A DNA stretch of 37,476 nucleotides from UBA2272 sp034368805 (GCA_034368805.1 JAXMLJ010000067.1:1-37476), one strand, 5' to 3'; numbered from the stretch's first letter, positions 1 through 9,500 are shown. Made by a program: numbers and translations. Notes: generated by a model from the sequence alone, not told the origin.

Positions 1-612
1 ATCCCCGAGCTTCTCGCGTATGTGCCTGATGTGGACGTCGACGCCGCGAGCGTCCACATACTCGGTGAAGCCCCATGCGGCGTCGAGGAGCGTCTCCCGG
101 GTCATGACGATCCCGGGGTTGCGCAGGAGGGCGTGCAGCAAGTCAAACTCCTTGGCGGTGAGCGAGGCATGGCGACCGTCCACGGTCACCTCGCGGGTCC
201 CGGGGTCCAGACTCAGCCCGCCGACCATCAGTGGCCCGACGGGCCGGCCGGCCCCGGCCCGGCGCAGCAGCGCCCGGACGCGCGCAACGAGCTCTGGAGC
301 GCTGAACGGTTTGGTCACGTAGTCGTCTGCACCGATCTCAAGGGCCGCGACCTTCTCCAGATCGCTCTCACGCGCGGTGAGCATGATGATGGGGACTGAC
401 GAGTGCTCCCTGATTCGCCGACAGACCTCCACGCCGTCGATCCCGGGGAGCATGATATCGAGAATCACCACATCGTAGGATCCGTGGCGGGCCTTCGTAA
501 GCGCCTCGGCGCCGTCCGTCGCGTGCTCGACGGAGAATCCGGCGGTCTGCAGGTACACCGCCACGAGTTCGCGGATGTTGGCTTCGTCGTCGACCACCAG
601 TGCGCGCTGCAT
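1..612 (-). CDS. OmpR/PhoB-family response regulator (3' end cut by window)
   Basis: This is a two-component response regulator that would bind DNA when phosphorylated by a partner histidine kinase. The N-terminus is a receiver domain (about residues 1-118) with the acidic pair D8/D9, the phosphoacceptor D52 in VVILD, T79 and K101 in TKPF. A linker leads into an OmpR-type winged helix, with TAKEFDLL and a recognition segment YVDARGVDVHIRHIREKLGD near the left edge. The reading frame runs off the window, so the last few residues and the stop are missing. The ATG at 610-612 is chosen because MQRALVVDDE is the normal start of the family. The cognate kinase is not adjacent on the right and may lie to the left. 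The class call is secure; the regulon cannot be told. Confidence 0.95.
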   Translation of the reverse strand, partial: MQRALVVDDEANIRELVAVYLQTAGFSVEHATDGAEALTKARHGSYDVVILDIMLPGIDGVEVCRRIREHSSVPIIMLTARESDLEKVAALEIGADDYVTKPFSAPELVARVRALLRRAGAGRPVGPLMVGGLSLDPGTREVTVDGRHASLTAKEFDLLHALLRNPGIVMTRETLLDAAWGFTEYVDARGVDVHIRHIREKLGD

Positions 613-689
613 GTGGGCCCCCTTGGTCGCGCCTACCGGCCAAATGTACCCGCTCCGGACGTGCCGTGTCTCGCGAGACCGTGTGGTGA

Positions 690-1013
690 CTATGTTGAGA
701 GATCCTTGCGAACCTCGCGCAGGACCCTGCGAAGCCTCACGTACTGTGTCCCCAGACCGGCGCCGAGACGAGCGGCGATCGCCTCCACGCGAGAGGGCCC
801 TCCGTCGTCCGTACTCTGACCGAGTGAGTGGTCGTATGCACGCCGGGCTGCCGAATCAGAGAGGGTCTCATAGGCGACATTGAGTCTCCGGGCCCGCTCC
901 GCGTCACCGCCCCGGTCAGGGTGCGCGTCGCGCATGAGTCGCCGGTAGGCTGCCGAGATCACCTCGGCCGAGGCATCGCGCCGAACCTGCAGGAGTCTGT
1001 AGTGGTCGGTCAC
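690..1013 (-). CDS. Small J-domain (DnaJ-like) protein
   Basis: This 107-residue protein begins with a J domain, the module that stimulates the ATPase of DnaK/Hsp70. MTDHYRLLQV opens helix I, and the HPD tripeptide that contacts DnaK lies at about residues 31-33, followed by DRGGDAERARRLNVAYETL. The rest is a short basic tail without the Gly/Phe, zinc-finger or C-terminal domains of full DnaJ, so it is a stand-alone type III J protein. The GTG at 1011-1013 is preferred because GAGAGG lies just upstream; an in-frame ATG 24 bases further upstream (1035-1037) lacks a good site. It follows the response regulator gene's upstream region in the same direction. The partner chaperone is unknown. Confidence 0.8.
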   Translation of the reverse strand: MTDHYRLLQVRRDASAEVISAAYRRLMRDAHPDRGGDAERARRLNVAYETLSDSAARRAYDHSLGQSTDDGGPSRVEAIAARLGAGLGTQYVRLRRVLREVRKDLST

Positions 1014-1071
1014 ACGCGCCCTCTCGATGCACGGCATAGTCCGACCCAAGAGTACCATCGGGACGTGTCTG

Positions 1072-1293
1072 CTAGCCGGCCAGATCCTCGTGGTACTTGA
1101 ACGACACGTTCATCCTCACGCGGTACTCGACGATCTTGTTATCCTCCAGCCGAACGTCCAATTTCGCCACTTCGGCCACGCGGAGGTCCTGAAGGTTCTT
1201 TGCGGCGGCTTCGAGTGCCTCCCGCGCAGCAGCCTCCCATGACTCCGCGCTCGTTCCCACAAGTTCGATGACTTTGTAGACACTGCCGGGCAT
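1072..1293 (-). CDS. Dodecin family protein
   Basis: This 73-residue protein has the dodecin signature: SVYKVIELVGTS at the start, then a helix (SWEAAAREALEAAAKNL) and two beta strands ending in FKYHEDL. Dodecins are small dodecameric proteins that bind flavins or CoA in the cytoplasm and buffer or store them. The ATG at 1291-1293 has a strong GAGGGGGA site about six bases upstream (complement of 1301-1308). A GTG six codons earlier would overlap that site and is rejected. It stands alone, between the J-domain gene and tRNA-Phe. The length is normal for the family. The ligand (riboflavin, FMN or CoA) cannot be told from sequence. Confidence 0.9.
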   Translation of the reverse strand: MPGSVYKVIELVGTSAESWEAAAREALEAAAKNLQDLRVAEVAKLDVRLEDNKIVEYRVRMNVSFKYHEDLAG

Positions 1294-1379
1294 CGGATGT
1301 CCCCCTCGCACTGGTCTGTACTGTACAAGTGCTTACCCGGTGCCCACCGGTTCAACCTCTCCCGTGCCGGACAACGGAA

Positions 1380-1404
1380 ACGACCGGCCGCAATGGCCGG
1401 TCGT
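1380..1404 (-). terminator. Rho-independent terminator after tRNA-Phe
   Basis: A perfect 10-bp stem (ACGACCGGCC / GGCCGGTCGT) with a 5-base loop lies 11 bases past the tRNA-Phe 3' end. On the minus strand it is followed by TTTCCGTTGT, a modest T-rich tail. Its position and direction fit the end of the tRNA transcript. Confidence 0.6.
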
Positions 1405-1415
1405 CGGAGGTTGTG

Positions 1416-1491
1416 TGGTGGCCAGAGACGGACTTGAACCGCCGACACGGGGATTTTCAGTCCCCTGCTCTACCATCTGAGCTACCTGGCC
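1416..1491 (-). tRNA. tRNA-Phe (GAA)
   Basis: The complement folds as a full cloverleaf of 76 bases including an encoded CCA. The acceptor pairs GGCCAGG with TCTGGCC, the D arm is GCTC..GAGC, and the anticodon stem GGGGA/TCCCC encloses the loop CTGAAAA with anticodon GAA. The T arm contains GTTCAAGTC. It decodes UUC/UUU. A hairpin terminator follows. Confidence 0.95.
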
Positions 1492-1549
1492 GTGGGTGCT
1501 GAAAGAGAGTAACCAACGCCCCGCCCGAAATCAAGCGGACGTGACGCAC

Positions 1550-1577
1550 GAAGGGCGACCCGTGTGGGTCGCCCTTC
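1550..1577. terminator. Strong hairpin downstream of the cold-shock gene
   Basis: A perfect 12-bp stem (GAAGGGCGACCC / GGGTCGCCCTTC) with a GTGT loop lies 28 bases past the cold-shock gene stop. There is no U-run on the minus strand after it, so it may act as an mRNA 3' stabiliser or a weak terminator. Confidence 0.5.
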
Positions 1578-1604
1578 GCTGCAAACCTTGAAGCGCTCTG
1601 GAAA

Positions 1605-1808
1605 CTAGAGAGCGCGAACGTTGGTCGCCTGCTGCTTGCCATTGTTGCCGGTGGCCTCGTCGAACGAGACGCGCTGGCCCTCGTCGAGGGTCTTGAAGCC
1701 CTCGGTCTGGATCTCAGAGAAGTGGACGAACAGATCGTCGCCGCCCTCACGTGAGATGAAGCCATAGCCCTTGTCCGCGTTGAACCACTTGACGGTACCT
1801 TCAGCCAT
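1605..1808 (-). CDS. Cold-shock protein (CspA family)
   Basis: This 67-residue single-domain OB-fold protein binds single-stranded RNA and DNA and melts mRNA structure. RNP1 is visible as KGYGFI (residues 13-18) and RNP2 as LFVHF (26-30), preceded by GTVKWFNADKGYGFI, typical of CspA proteins. The length is normal. The ATG at 1806-1808 has GAAGAAGGG upstream. A candidate -10 box and two hairpins lie in the roughly 105-base leader, listed separately, which suggests control at the mRNA level as in other csp genes. A 12-bp hairpin lies downstream. The family is certain; whether it is cold-induced or constitutive is not visible. Confidence 0.97.
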   Translation of the reverse strand: MAEGTVKWFNADKGYGFISREGGDDLFVHFSEIQTEGFKTLDEGQRVSFDEATGNNGKQQATNVRAL

Positions 1809-1827
1809 TTTCGAACCCTTCTTCCTC

Positions 1828-1887
1828 GCCCCATCGGGGCAAAACAAACGACGTGACTGCCGCTTGGAAATGCGGTGTGTCACGTCG
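1828..1887 (-). promoter_or_regulatory. Structured 5' leader of the cold-shock gene
   Basis: Two hairpins precede the cold-shock start codon. The upstream one pairs CGACGTGAC (1849-1857) with GTCACGTCG (1879-1887), plus an inner CCGC/GCGG stem with an 8-base loop. On the transcript it is followed directly by UUUGUUUUG, so it looks like an intrinsic terminator. The second is GCCCC/GGGGC at 1828-1840 with a 3-base loop, 20 bases before the start codon. Whether it acts as an attenuator or thermosensor is inference. Confidence 0.5.
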
Positions 1888-1919
1888 CAATCCTTCGGAC
1901 CCCATCGGCCCGCCCGCGC

Positions 1920-1925
1920 AGTATA
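1920..1925 (-). promoter_or_regulatory. Candidate -10 box of the cold-shock gene
   Basis: The complement reads TATACT, five of six matches to the sigma-70 -10 consensus, about 112 bases before the start codon. No clear -35 box is seen at the usual distance. Starting here would place both leader hairpins inside the mRNA. Confidence 0.4.
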
Positions 1926-1963
1926 GCAGGTTGTCGGCCAGAATGCACCAGCCAGGTCGCTCT

Positions 1964-2392
1964 CTATACGCGCCAGAGTTCGCACACCCACTCGCGACAG
2001 ATGTCCGCGCGATAGGCGCGAGGCAGCAGGCACCCCGTGTCCGGATGGCAGAACTGGCACTTGCGGACGTCCACCCATGCGGGGAACGTGGCCCGGTACG
2101 CCTCGCCTTCCCGCGTGGGCAGATGGCTCAGCCGCGGGTCGTGGAGCGGCTCGATGCTGGCCCGACCCGCGCGGTACTCGGAGTCGGTTACCACCAGTGC
2201 TCCGCTCGCCTGCAGGCGCTCAAGCCAGAGATCGATGTACTCGGGCAGCCAGCCGTCGCCGATATACACGCCGTTCTCGTCGTGAGCCAGATAGAGACAA
2301 CAGCACAGACCGCCGCACTCGTTGCACAGGTCGAAGTCCTCGGCATCGGACATCGTGGTGACCTTCACGGCGATGCGGTTCTCAGGCGTCAT
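1964..2392 (-). CDS. YkgJ-like cysteine-cluster (CxxCxxxCC) protein
   Basis: This 142-residue protein belongs by motif to the YkgJ/UPF0153 group of putative zinc- or iron-chelating proteins. An N-terminal cluster is C23, C26, C30, C31, C32 and a C-terminal set is C112, C115, C121, C132 and C137 (KCQFCHPDTGC and ICREWVC). Such spacing fits metal or Fe-S binding, but no reaction is established for the family. The ATG at 2390-2392 has GGAAGGGGC about nine bases upstream. Longer in-frame extensions are arginine-rich and look non-coding. It follows the PPK2 gene in the same direction with an 83-base gap and may be co-transcribed. The biological role is unknown. Confidence 0.75.
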   Translation of the reverse strand: MTPENRIAVKVTTMSDAEDFDLCNECGGLCCCLYLAHDENGVYIGDGWLPEYIDLWLERLQASGALVVTDSEYRAGRASIEPLHDPRLSHLPTREGEAYRATFPAWVDVRKCQFCHPDTGCLLPRAYRADICREWVCELWRV

Positions 2393-2475
2393 GGAGTGCC
2401 CCTTCCCGGGGAGGTGGATGCGTGCGGCAGCCCCCGGGTGACGGGTCGCATGATAGCGAACGAGACAACGAGGCC

Positions 2476-3315
2476 TCAGGACACCTCTGGCACGTAGGTC
2501 TGCGAGTCGATCGGCGGGCGCATGTAGCCCGTACTCGGCGCCGTGCGGGGTGGAAGCACGAAGGGGTCGGGCAGGATGTCCTCGTAAGGAATCTGTGCGA
2601 GCAGGTGAGTGATGCAGTTCAGACGTGCCCGCTTCTTCTCGTCGCCCTCGACGACCCACCAGGGTGACTCCTTCGTGTCCGTGTACTTGAACATCTCGTC
2701 CTTCGCACGGGAGAACTCCTCCCAGCGGTCACGCCCGTCGAGGTCCGTTGGGGAGAACTTCCAGCGCTTAAGCGGGTTGTCGATGCGGTCCTGGAAGCGG
2801 CGATCCTGCTCCTCGTCGGAGACCGAGAACCAGTACTTGATGAGGATGATGCCCGAGCGCTTCAACATGCGCTCGAAGTCGGGGCAGTCGCGGAAGAACT
2901 CCTGGACCTGCTCCTCGCTCGCCCAGCCCATCACCCGCTCGACGACGGCGCGGTTGTACCAGGAGCGGTCGAACAGCACGATCTCGCCGGCGGCGGGTAG
3001 CTGCGCCGAGTAGCGCTGGAAGTACCACTGGCTCTCCTCGCGCTCGGTCGGCGCCGGCAGCGCGACGACACGACAGACGCGGGGGTTGAGCGCCTCGGTG
3101 ATCCGCTTGATCGCCCCGCCCTTGCCTGCCGCGTCGCGGCCCTCGAAGACCACGACGATCCGCAGACCCTCGCGCCTCACCCACTCCTGTAGTTTCACGA
3201 GTTCGATCTGGAGCTTCTCGAGCTCGGTCTCGTAGTACGCGCGATCAAGCTTGGCCGGTCGAGAGCCGTTACCGTCGCCCTTCTGCTTCTTTGCCGATTC
3301 GTGCTTTCCCATCAT
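2476..3315 (-). CDS. ppk2: Polyphosphate kinase 2 (PPK2 family)
   Basis: This 279-residue cytoplasmic enzyme transfers phosphate between polyphosphate and nucleotides, usually favouring polyP-driven phosphorylation of GDP or ADP. The P-loop EGRDAAGKGG is at residues 58-67 and the Walker B/lid segment VLFDRSWYNR at 113-122. FSVSDEEQDRRFQDR and KRWKFSPTDLDGRDRW are further PPK2 signature stretches. The length fits one-domain class I enzymes. The start follows the PPK1 stop directly (TAG then ATG ATG), with AAGGGG in the end of ppk1 as ribosome site, so translation is probably coupled. Having PPK1 and PPK2 together gives one transcript for making and using polyphosphate. Nucleotide preference (ADP or GDP) is not resolvable. 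Confidence 0.95.
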   Translation of the reverse strand: MMGKHESAKKQKGDGNGSRPAKLDRAYYETELEKLQIELVKLQEWVRREGLRIVVVFEGRDAAGKGGAIKRITEALNPRVCRVVALPAPTEREESQWYFQRYSAQLPAAGEIVLFDRSWYNRAVVERVMGWASEEQVQEFFRDCPDFERMLKRSGIILIKYWFSVSDEEQDRRFQDRIDNPLKRWKFSPTDLDGRDRWEEFSRAKDEMFKYTDTKESPWWVVEGDEKKRARLNCITHLLAQIPYEDILPDPFVLPPRTAPSTGYMRPPIDSQTYVPEVS

Positions 3316-5466
3316 CTACCCCTTGCTCCGGGAGCCCTTCTTGCGCACGACCGTCCCCGTCTTGGCCTTCTTGCGTCTCTTTGGCTCCACCGCCCGGCGG
3401 ATGGCCAGAAGCGTCGCCTGCGAGTCGACGGCATCCTCGCCCTCGGCAGGCACAAGGCGTTCGTACGTGCCGTCGGGCAACATGCGCCGGGTGCGCACGT
3501 TGTCGGCTAGATAGGTGCCGAGGATCTCGTCGCGCAGGCGTGCGACGAGATTCGGATCCTCGACCGGCGCGAGCACCTCAACCCGTCGGTCCAGGTTCCG
3601 CGGCATGAGGTCGGCGCTGCCGATGTAGACGCACGGCTCACCACCGTTTGCGAAGTAGAACACGCGGCTGTGCTCGAGGAACCGGCCGACGATGCTTCTG
3701 ACCGTGATGTTCTCGCTCACGCCCGGCACTCCGGGCCGCAGGCAACAGATGCCACGCACGACCAGGTCGATCTTCACGCCTGTGTTCGAGGCCTCGTACA
3801 GGAGCGTGATGAGCTGCCGGTCCACGAGCGAGTTCATCTTGAGGATGACGTGCGCCGCGACCCCATCGGCGGCATGCTGCATCTCCCGGCGGATGAGTTC
3901 GGCCAGCCGGTGACGCATCTCCACCGGCGCCACGAGGAACCTGCGGTAGCTGCTCTTGGCCGCATAACCGGTGATCAGGTTGAACAGCTCCGAGGCGTCG
4001 GCACCGACCTTGGCGTTGCCGGTGAGCAGCCCAAGATCGGTGTAGAGCGTCGCAGTGACCGGATTGTAGTTGCCCGTGCCGATATGCACGTACCGCCTGA
4101 TCTTCGATCCCTCGCGTCGCACCACAAGCGCGACCTTGCTGTGCGTCTTCAGGCCGACCAGCCCGTAGACCACGTGCACGCCCGCACGTTCGAGGGCCCT
4201 CGCCCACTCGATGTTGCTCTCCTCGTCAAAACGCGCCTTGAGCTCCAGCAGGCAGGCGACCTCCTTGCCCGCCAGAGCAGCATCCATGAGCGCCTCGACG
4301 ATCGGAGAGTCCCTGCCCACGCGATAGAGGGTCATCTTGATCGCAAGCACGTCGGGGTCGTGCGCGGCCTGGCGTATGAACGAGATCACAGGCTGGAACG
4401 ACTCGAACGGATGATGCAGCATGATGTCCCGCTCGCGGATCGCCGTGAAGATGTCGATATCGTCGCCATCGCCGAGGTCCACGGTGAGCTCCGGCACGAA
4501 CGTGGGGTACTTCAGGTCGGGACGATCGAGACCCGCCAACCCGAACAGCTCGCTCATGCCGAGCGGCGGGTCGATGGTGATGACATCTGCGGCATCCATC
4601 TTCAGGTTCTCCACGAGGATGTCGCGGATGAGCGAAGGCATGATGGGGTCCACCGTCATGCGGACCACCGAGCCAAACCGCCGCTGACGTACTCCCGCCT
4701 CGATCGTCTCGAGCAGGTCATCGGCCTCGAGTTCCTGGATCACCATCTCGGCGTCACGCGTGATGCGGAACGGATGAGCCTCGGTCACCTCGAAGCCCGG
4801 AAACAGCGTGTCGATGTGCGCGACCACAAGTTGCTCGAGCCACACGAACGCATGCGTTCGCGTGCCGCGGGTCGCCTGGGTCTCGATGGGCACGAACCTC
4901 GGAAGGGCCTTCGGGATCTTGACGCGCGCGAACCGCTCCTGCCCGTCCGGGCCCTTGACCACGACCGCAAGGTTCATGCTCAGGTTCGAGATGTGCGGGA
5001 ACGGTCGTCCGGGGTCGAACGCAAGCGGTGTGAGAACCGGGAACACGTCGATCGCGAAGTACTCGTAGGCAGCGGCGCGCTGATCCTCGTCAAGATCGGC
5101 ATGGTCGAGCAGGTGGACACCGACATCGGCGAGATCGGCGCGGAGGGCGCTGAACGCCTCCCGTGCACGGTGCAGCATGTCCGGCACGCGCTCACGCACC
5201 GCGGCGAGCTGCTCGGCGGCGGTCAGCCCATCGTCAGAGACCCCGGTCACGCCCGCGGCTATCTGCTGACGCAGACCGGCCACGCGGACCATGTAGAACT
5301 CGGAGACGTTCGAACTGAAGATCGCGAGGTACTTGGCGCGCTCGAGTAGCGGGTTTCGGGTGTCCACCGCCTCCTCTAAGACGCGCTCCTGGAACGCGAG
5401 CAGTGCGAGCTCGCGATTGACGAACAGCGTCGGGTCGTCGAATTCCAGCTCGCGCTCCGTCGTCAT
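3316..5466 (-). CDS. ppk1: Polyphosphate kinase 1
   Basis: This 716-residue enzyme makes long-chain polyphosphate from ATP. The N domain starts with LFVNRELALLAFQERVL, followed by the head domain and two phospholipase-D-like catalytic domains. The expected pair of catalytic histidines is present as H442 (KTHSK) and H461 (YVHIGTGNYN), 19 residues apart as in characterised PPK1. The C-terminal domain has YIGSADLMPRNLDRRVE. The ATG at 5464-5466 is chosen because GGGGGAG precedes it and homologous sequence begins there; the 42 extra codons upstream look non-coding. The basic tail (KRRKKAKTGTVVRKK) is lineage-specific. It is the first gene of the ppk1-ppk2 operon and probably acts at the membrane as a multimer, as known for the family. 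Confidence 0.97.
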   Translation of the reverse strand: MTTERELEFDDPTLFVNRELALLAFQERVLEEAVDTRNPLLERAKYLAIFSSNVSEFYMVRVAGLRQQIAAGVTGVSDDGLTAAEQLAAVRERVPDMLHRAREAFSALRADLADVGVHLLDHADLDEDQRAAAYEYFAIDVFPVLTPLAFDPGRPFPHISNLSMNLAVVVKGPDGQERFARVKIPKALPRFVPIETQATRGTRTHAFVWLEQLVVAHIDTLFPGFEVTEAHPFRITRDAEMVIQELEADDLLETIEAGVRQRRFGSVVRMTVDPIMPSLIRDILVENLKMDAADVITIDPPLGMSELFGLAGLDRPDLKYPTFVPELTVDLGDGDDIDIFTAIRERDIMLHHPFESFQPVISFIRQAAHDPDVLAIKMTLYRVGRDSPIVEALMDAALAGKEVACLLELKARFDEESNIEWARALERAGVHVVYGLVGLKTHSKVALVVRREGSKIRRYVHIGTGNYNPVTATLYTDLGLLTGNAKVGADASELFNLITGYAAKSSYRRFLVAPVEMRHRLAELIRREMQHAADGVAAHVILKMNSLVDRQLITLLYEASNTGVKIDLVVRGICCLRPGVPGVSENITVRSIVGRFLEHSRVFYFANGGEPCVYIGSADLMPRNLDRRVEVLAPVEDPNLVARLRDEILGTYLADNVRTRRMLPDGTYERLVPAEGEDAVDSQATLLAIRRAVEPKRRKKAKTGTVVRKKGSRSKG

Positions 5467-5619
5467 CGCTCCCCCATGCCTGTGGTCGAGTGGCCAGCGC
5501 ACGTTGTGATGGACAGTGTAGCGCGCCATGACCACCCGACGCCTGCCTGTGGCGACATCACCGGTTGCGGCCGACCCGCCCCGGGTCGCCATGGTGCTGC
5601 ACGGCCGGCGCCCGCCAGA

Positions 5620-6381
5620 CTACGGAAGCGGGACGTACTCGGCCGACTCCCAGATGCTGCCCACCACGCGCACGCCCTCGTCGGTGACCTCGAGCGAGTC
5701 GACCCCGAAGCCGGGGATCCGCGCTAACCGTGAGTTCACCACGCCTTCCAAGAACCGCGCACCGAGCGGCAGGTACTCAGGCGGCGCCTCGATCCCTGCG
5801 ACAGTCGCCGACGCGATGTCCACGTCGAGCCGCGAGTCGCTCATCCCGCCGCTTCCCGCGGCGGACACGGCCCAGTCGCGACCGGCGTAGGTGACCACGC
5901 CCGACGCGCGCGCGGTGTCACCACCGGTCAGATCGACCTGCATGCTCTTGATCGGCCAGTACGAGGCATCGTGCCGGTACGACATCAGCGCCGAGAGCTC
6001 GGCCTCGGTGAGCGTGGCGTCGAGCGGCTGGCTGCCGGTGTAGACCCGCTCGTAGTCGGCCGGATCGGCCCCCTCGGGCAACTCGGGCCACTCGACCCCC
6101 ACTTTGGCGAGCGCGCTGTCAAAGTCCGCCTCGGTGTACACGACACCGTTGTCCTCCGGTTTGCTCATCTGCCCGAGGAAGACCGCGACGCCGATGATGC
6201 CGAGCAGCACGAGGACGACCACGACAGCGAGGCCGATCAGACAGCCCTTGCGCTTCTTCCGTGGACCGGCCGCGCCTGACGAGACACCGGATCCGGGTGG
6301 TCCCGCGGGCGGGCCGGCGGCTGGCGGAGCGTCGGCGACCGCCGTGGATCCCGATGCGACCTGATCTCTCTCGTCACCCAA
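5620..6381 (-). CDS. Membrane-anchored protein of unknown function
   Basis: I do not recognise a named family. The product (253 residues from a TTG start) has a Pro/Ala/Gly-rich cytoplasmic head, a basic PRKKRKG stretch, one transmembrane helix (CLIGLAVVVVLVLLGIIGVA) and an extracytoplasmic domain of about 170 residues. That domain has alternating beta-type segments such as ASGVVTYAGRDWAV and ends in SIWESAEYVPLP. In layout it recalls secreted lipid-binding-type folds (DUF2993-like), but this is only an impression. TTG at 6379-6381 is chosen because GGGAGG sits six bases upstream; longer starts lack a site. It is divergent from the caspase-like gene, with about 140 bp between them. Confidence 0.65.
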   Translation of the reverse strand: MGDERDQVASGSTAVADAPPAAGPPAGPPGSGVSSGAAGPRKKRKGCLIGLAVVVVLVLLGIIGVAVFLGQMSKPEDNGVVYTEADFDSALAKVGVEWPELPEGADPADYERVYTGSQPLDATLTEAELSALMSYRHDASYWPIKSMQVDLTGGDTARASGVVTYAGRDWAVSAAGSGGMSDSRLDVDIASATVAGIEAPPEYLPLGARFLEGVVNSRLARIPGFGVDSLEVTDEGVRVVGSIWESAEYVPLP

Positions 6382-6524
6382 CGCGGGCCTCCCTCGATCC
6401 CAGGACCTTCCGCCAACGACTGTAGAGCGGCAGGCGGCATGACCGCAAGGAGAACGGGGTGCATGCGGGTATAGAGTCACTAGTTCATGCGCGGTGGGGG
6501 CCGCGCCTGCCGAAGGGGGGCGTC

Positions 6525-9500
6525 ATGTTCGCGCGTCTTGACGCGCGCGCACGTGAGTCGCGTTTTCTCGCACTCATCGTCGCGATCGCGCTCATCGCAC
6601 CGTTCGCCGGACCGGTTCGGGCTGTTGCGGTCCGCGAGGGTGTGACGCAGTGGATACCGCAGGATGCCGACGGGGACGGCAAGATCGACACCTGGGCGGT
6701 CGATCTCGACGGCGACGGGAACACCGACGAGGTGTGGCACGACTGGGACGAGGATGGCACCGTGGATGAGGTCGTCCTGCTGCCAAGCCACCCGACGCAC
6801 TCGGCCAGGGGTGTGCCGGGCAAGACACGGGTCACACCGATGCCGCTGCCAGCCGGCGGCGAGGTGGCCGGCATCGACTGGGACGGCGACGGCAAGTACG
6901 ACGAGTACTGGTGGGACACCGACTACGACGGCGTCATCGACGACGTGGACATCAAGCACACCGAGTCGAAGGTGATCGACAACACGAAGTCCACGCGCTT
7001 CAGGGGCGTCTTCGTGGGCGTCAAGAACGGCCTCGACTACCCCGAGAAGGACGTGGACGATCTGACCGGAGCGCTTCAGGCACATCCGGAGTCGTGGAAT
7101 GCGGCCGACATGACCTCGCTCAAGGGAGCCGCGGCAACACCTGCGGCGATCCAGGGAGCGATCGACGCCGCGAAGGCGCAGTCGAAACCCGGCGACGAGT
7201 TCATCTTCTACTTCTCAGGACATGGCGGCGGCTACCACAAGGACAAGGGCTATAAGGGCGGCATCATCGATGCCGACGGCGATGAGACCGCCATCGTCAT
7301 CAAGGAGAGGGACTTCCGCGCCGATGGCAGCAAACTCGCCACACCGGCGGCCGGCTGGTACAACTGCACCTTCTGGGACACCGACGGCGACGGCAAGTCC
7401 GACCGCGCGGTCACCAAAGACGAGAACGGCCTCGTGGAGGTTCGCGTTATCAACCCCGGGCCGCCGCCTACGGTCGGCGACTCGCTCGGCAAGGACACCA
7501 ACGGTGACGGCATCGTGGATGCCGCTGACGGCGGCGTCGATATCAACAACGACGGTGACAAGGACGACTCGTTCGCCGTCGACGACACGATCCAGGTCGC
7601 TGGAAACAAGCCGGTGACCGACGACCAGCTGACAACGTGGCTCTCGGGATTCCCGGAGTCGTGCACCATCGTGGTGATCCTCGACAGCTGTTTCTCGGGC
7701 AGCTTCGTGCCCGACTTGAAGCGCGTGAAGGACAAGGACGGGAAGCCCCTGAGGCCGGGGCATCTGGAGGCGGTCACCGCCTCGGCGGCCGATGACTTCG
7801 CGTACGAGGAGCCGATCTCCAACGGCGTGCTCACACAGGGGATACTGAACGCGCTCAAGCCCGTGGACAGCGGCGCAGGTACCGGACACATCACCACGGT
7901 CGCCGACAAGGCGAGCGGCGCGCCCGACGACATCACCACCACCCACGAGCTCTTCTCGTTCGCGGGCCCGCAAGCTGTCATGTTCCACATCGGCGACGAG
8001 GATGGCGACGGGCTGATCGACGAGGACAGCTTCACGCACGAGTACGAGTCGTTCGAGGTCGAGGTGGGCGGCGAGGCGCCCGATGTCGTCTCCGGCATCG
8101 TCCACGGCGTGGACGACCCGGATGGCGACGGACCTGACAACATCGATCTGGACCCGCCGGTGGTGAGCTTCTTCGACGAGCACTTCGGCCCGCCGATGGA
8201 GCTGCGGGACATGCCACGCTTCATCCAGACCTTCGGTGGCGACACGAGCCTGTCCCTCACCGGCATGCAGCCGGGGTTCGGCGCGTACTCAGAGGCGCCG
8301 TTCATGCCCGGCACCTCACCCGCCATCCAGATCGAGGTGGAACGCCTGCCGTGGTCGAGCGTCCCTGCGCCGCCGCCCGGGATGGCGTACGCAAGCGAAT
8401 GCTACGACGTCAACGTGTGGTTCATGAACGTCATGCCGCCGCTCGACGCCGAGGATCACTCGGGCGCCATGCTCGACCGGCTGCCGATCCCCGGCGGCTG
8501 GAGCCCGGACACGCGGGCGAAGATCGGCCTCGGCGAGTGGGTGCCACCCGCCGTGCCTGACGTGCGGCCCTACTGGTACGAGCCCGGCGCAGGCGAATGG
8601 GTCGAGATTGCGGACTACCACTACGACCCGATCACCGACCGCGTCGTGGATTACCCGTGGCTGCACACGTCGCTCTTCGCGCTCTTCTACATCGGGCCAC
8701 CGCCGACAGACGCACACGCGCCGCTCGCGCCCCTGCGCCTGACGGCACACCGCGAGGGCCTGGGTGGGCAGCTCGTGTGGTCGAACCCCACCGACCCCGA
8801 CTTCGCCGCGACCAGGATCTACCGCTCGGCCTCCGGCTTCACGTCGAACCCCGCCGGAGGCGCCGGCCAGACGCTCATCTACGAAGACGCGGGGTGGAAC
8901 ACCCTGGACACCGGCGTCGGCTCGGGCGTCTACTACTACACCGCATTCTCGCGCGACGTGGCCGGCAACTGGAGCGAACGCGCAACGACGTCGCTTGACA
9001 TGGGGAGCATCGAGACGCCGATCCAGGGCGACGACCGCTTCAAGACGGCCATCGCCGCGTCTCAGGCCGCGTTCCCCGGCGGGCTCGCGTTCAAGGACGC
9101 CGAAGGCCACCTGAGCGCCATCGTCGCGACCGGCCGCAACTGGCCCGACGCGCTCGGCGCCTCGGCACTCGCCGGTACGGTGCGAGGCCCCATCCTGCTG
9201 ACCGAACCCGGCGCGCTCCCGGCCGACGTCGCCGCCGAACTCGACCGCCTGGGTGCCGACAGGGTGTTCATCGTCGGCGGACATATGGCCGTCGGACCCG
9301 CGGTCCAGACCGCGATCCTGGCCCGTCCGGGGGTAACCACCGTCGAGCGGCTTGCCGGAACCGACCGGTACCTGACCGCCGAGGCGATCGCGCGGCGAAC
9401 CGCCGGGCTTCTCGGCGACCGCTACGACGGTACGGTGTTCGTAGCCACCGGCGCCAACTTCCCCGATGCGCTGGCGGCCTCCCCGCTCGCCTACCGCAAA

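Noticed and set aside
3670..5349. A 559-residue open frame on the + strand opposite ppk1.
   Set aside because: It is the antisense of a secure enzyme gene in a high-GC genome, has no ribosome site, and shows no known domain.
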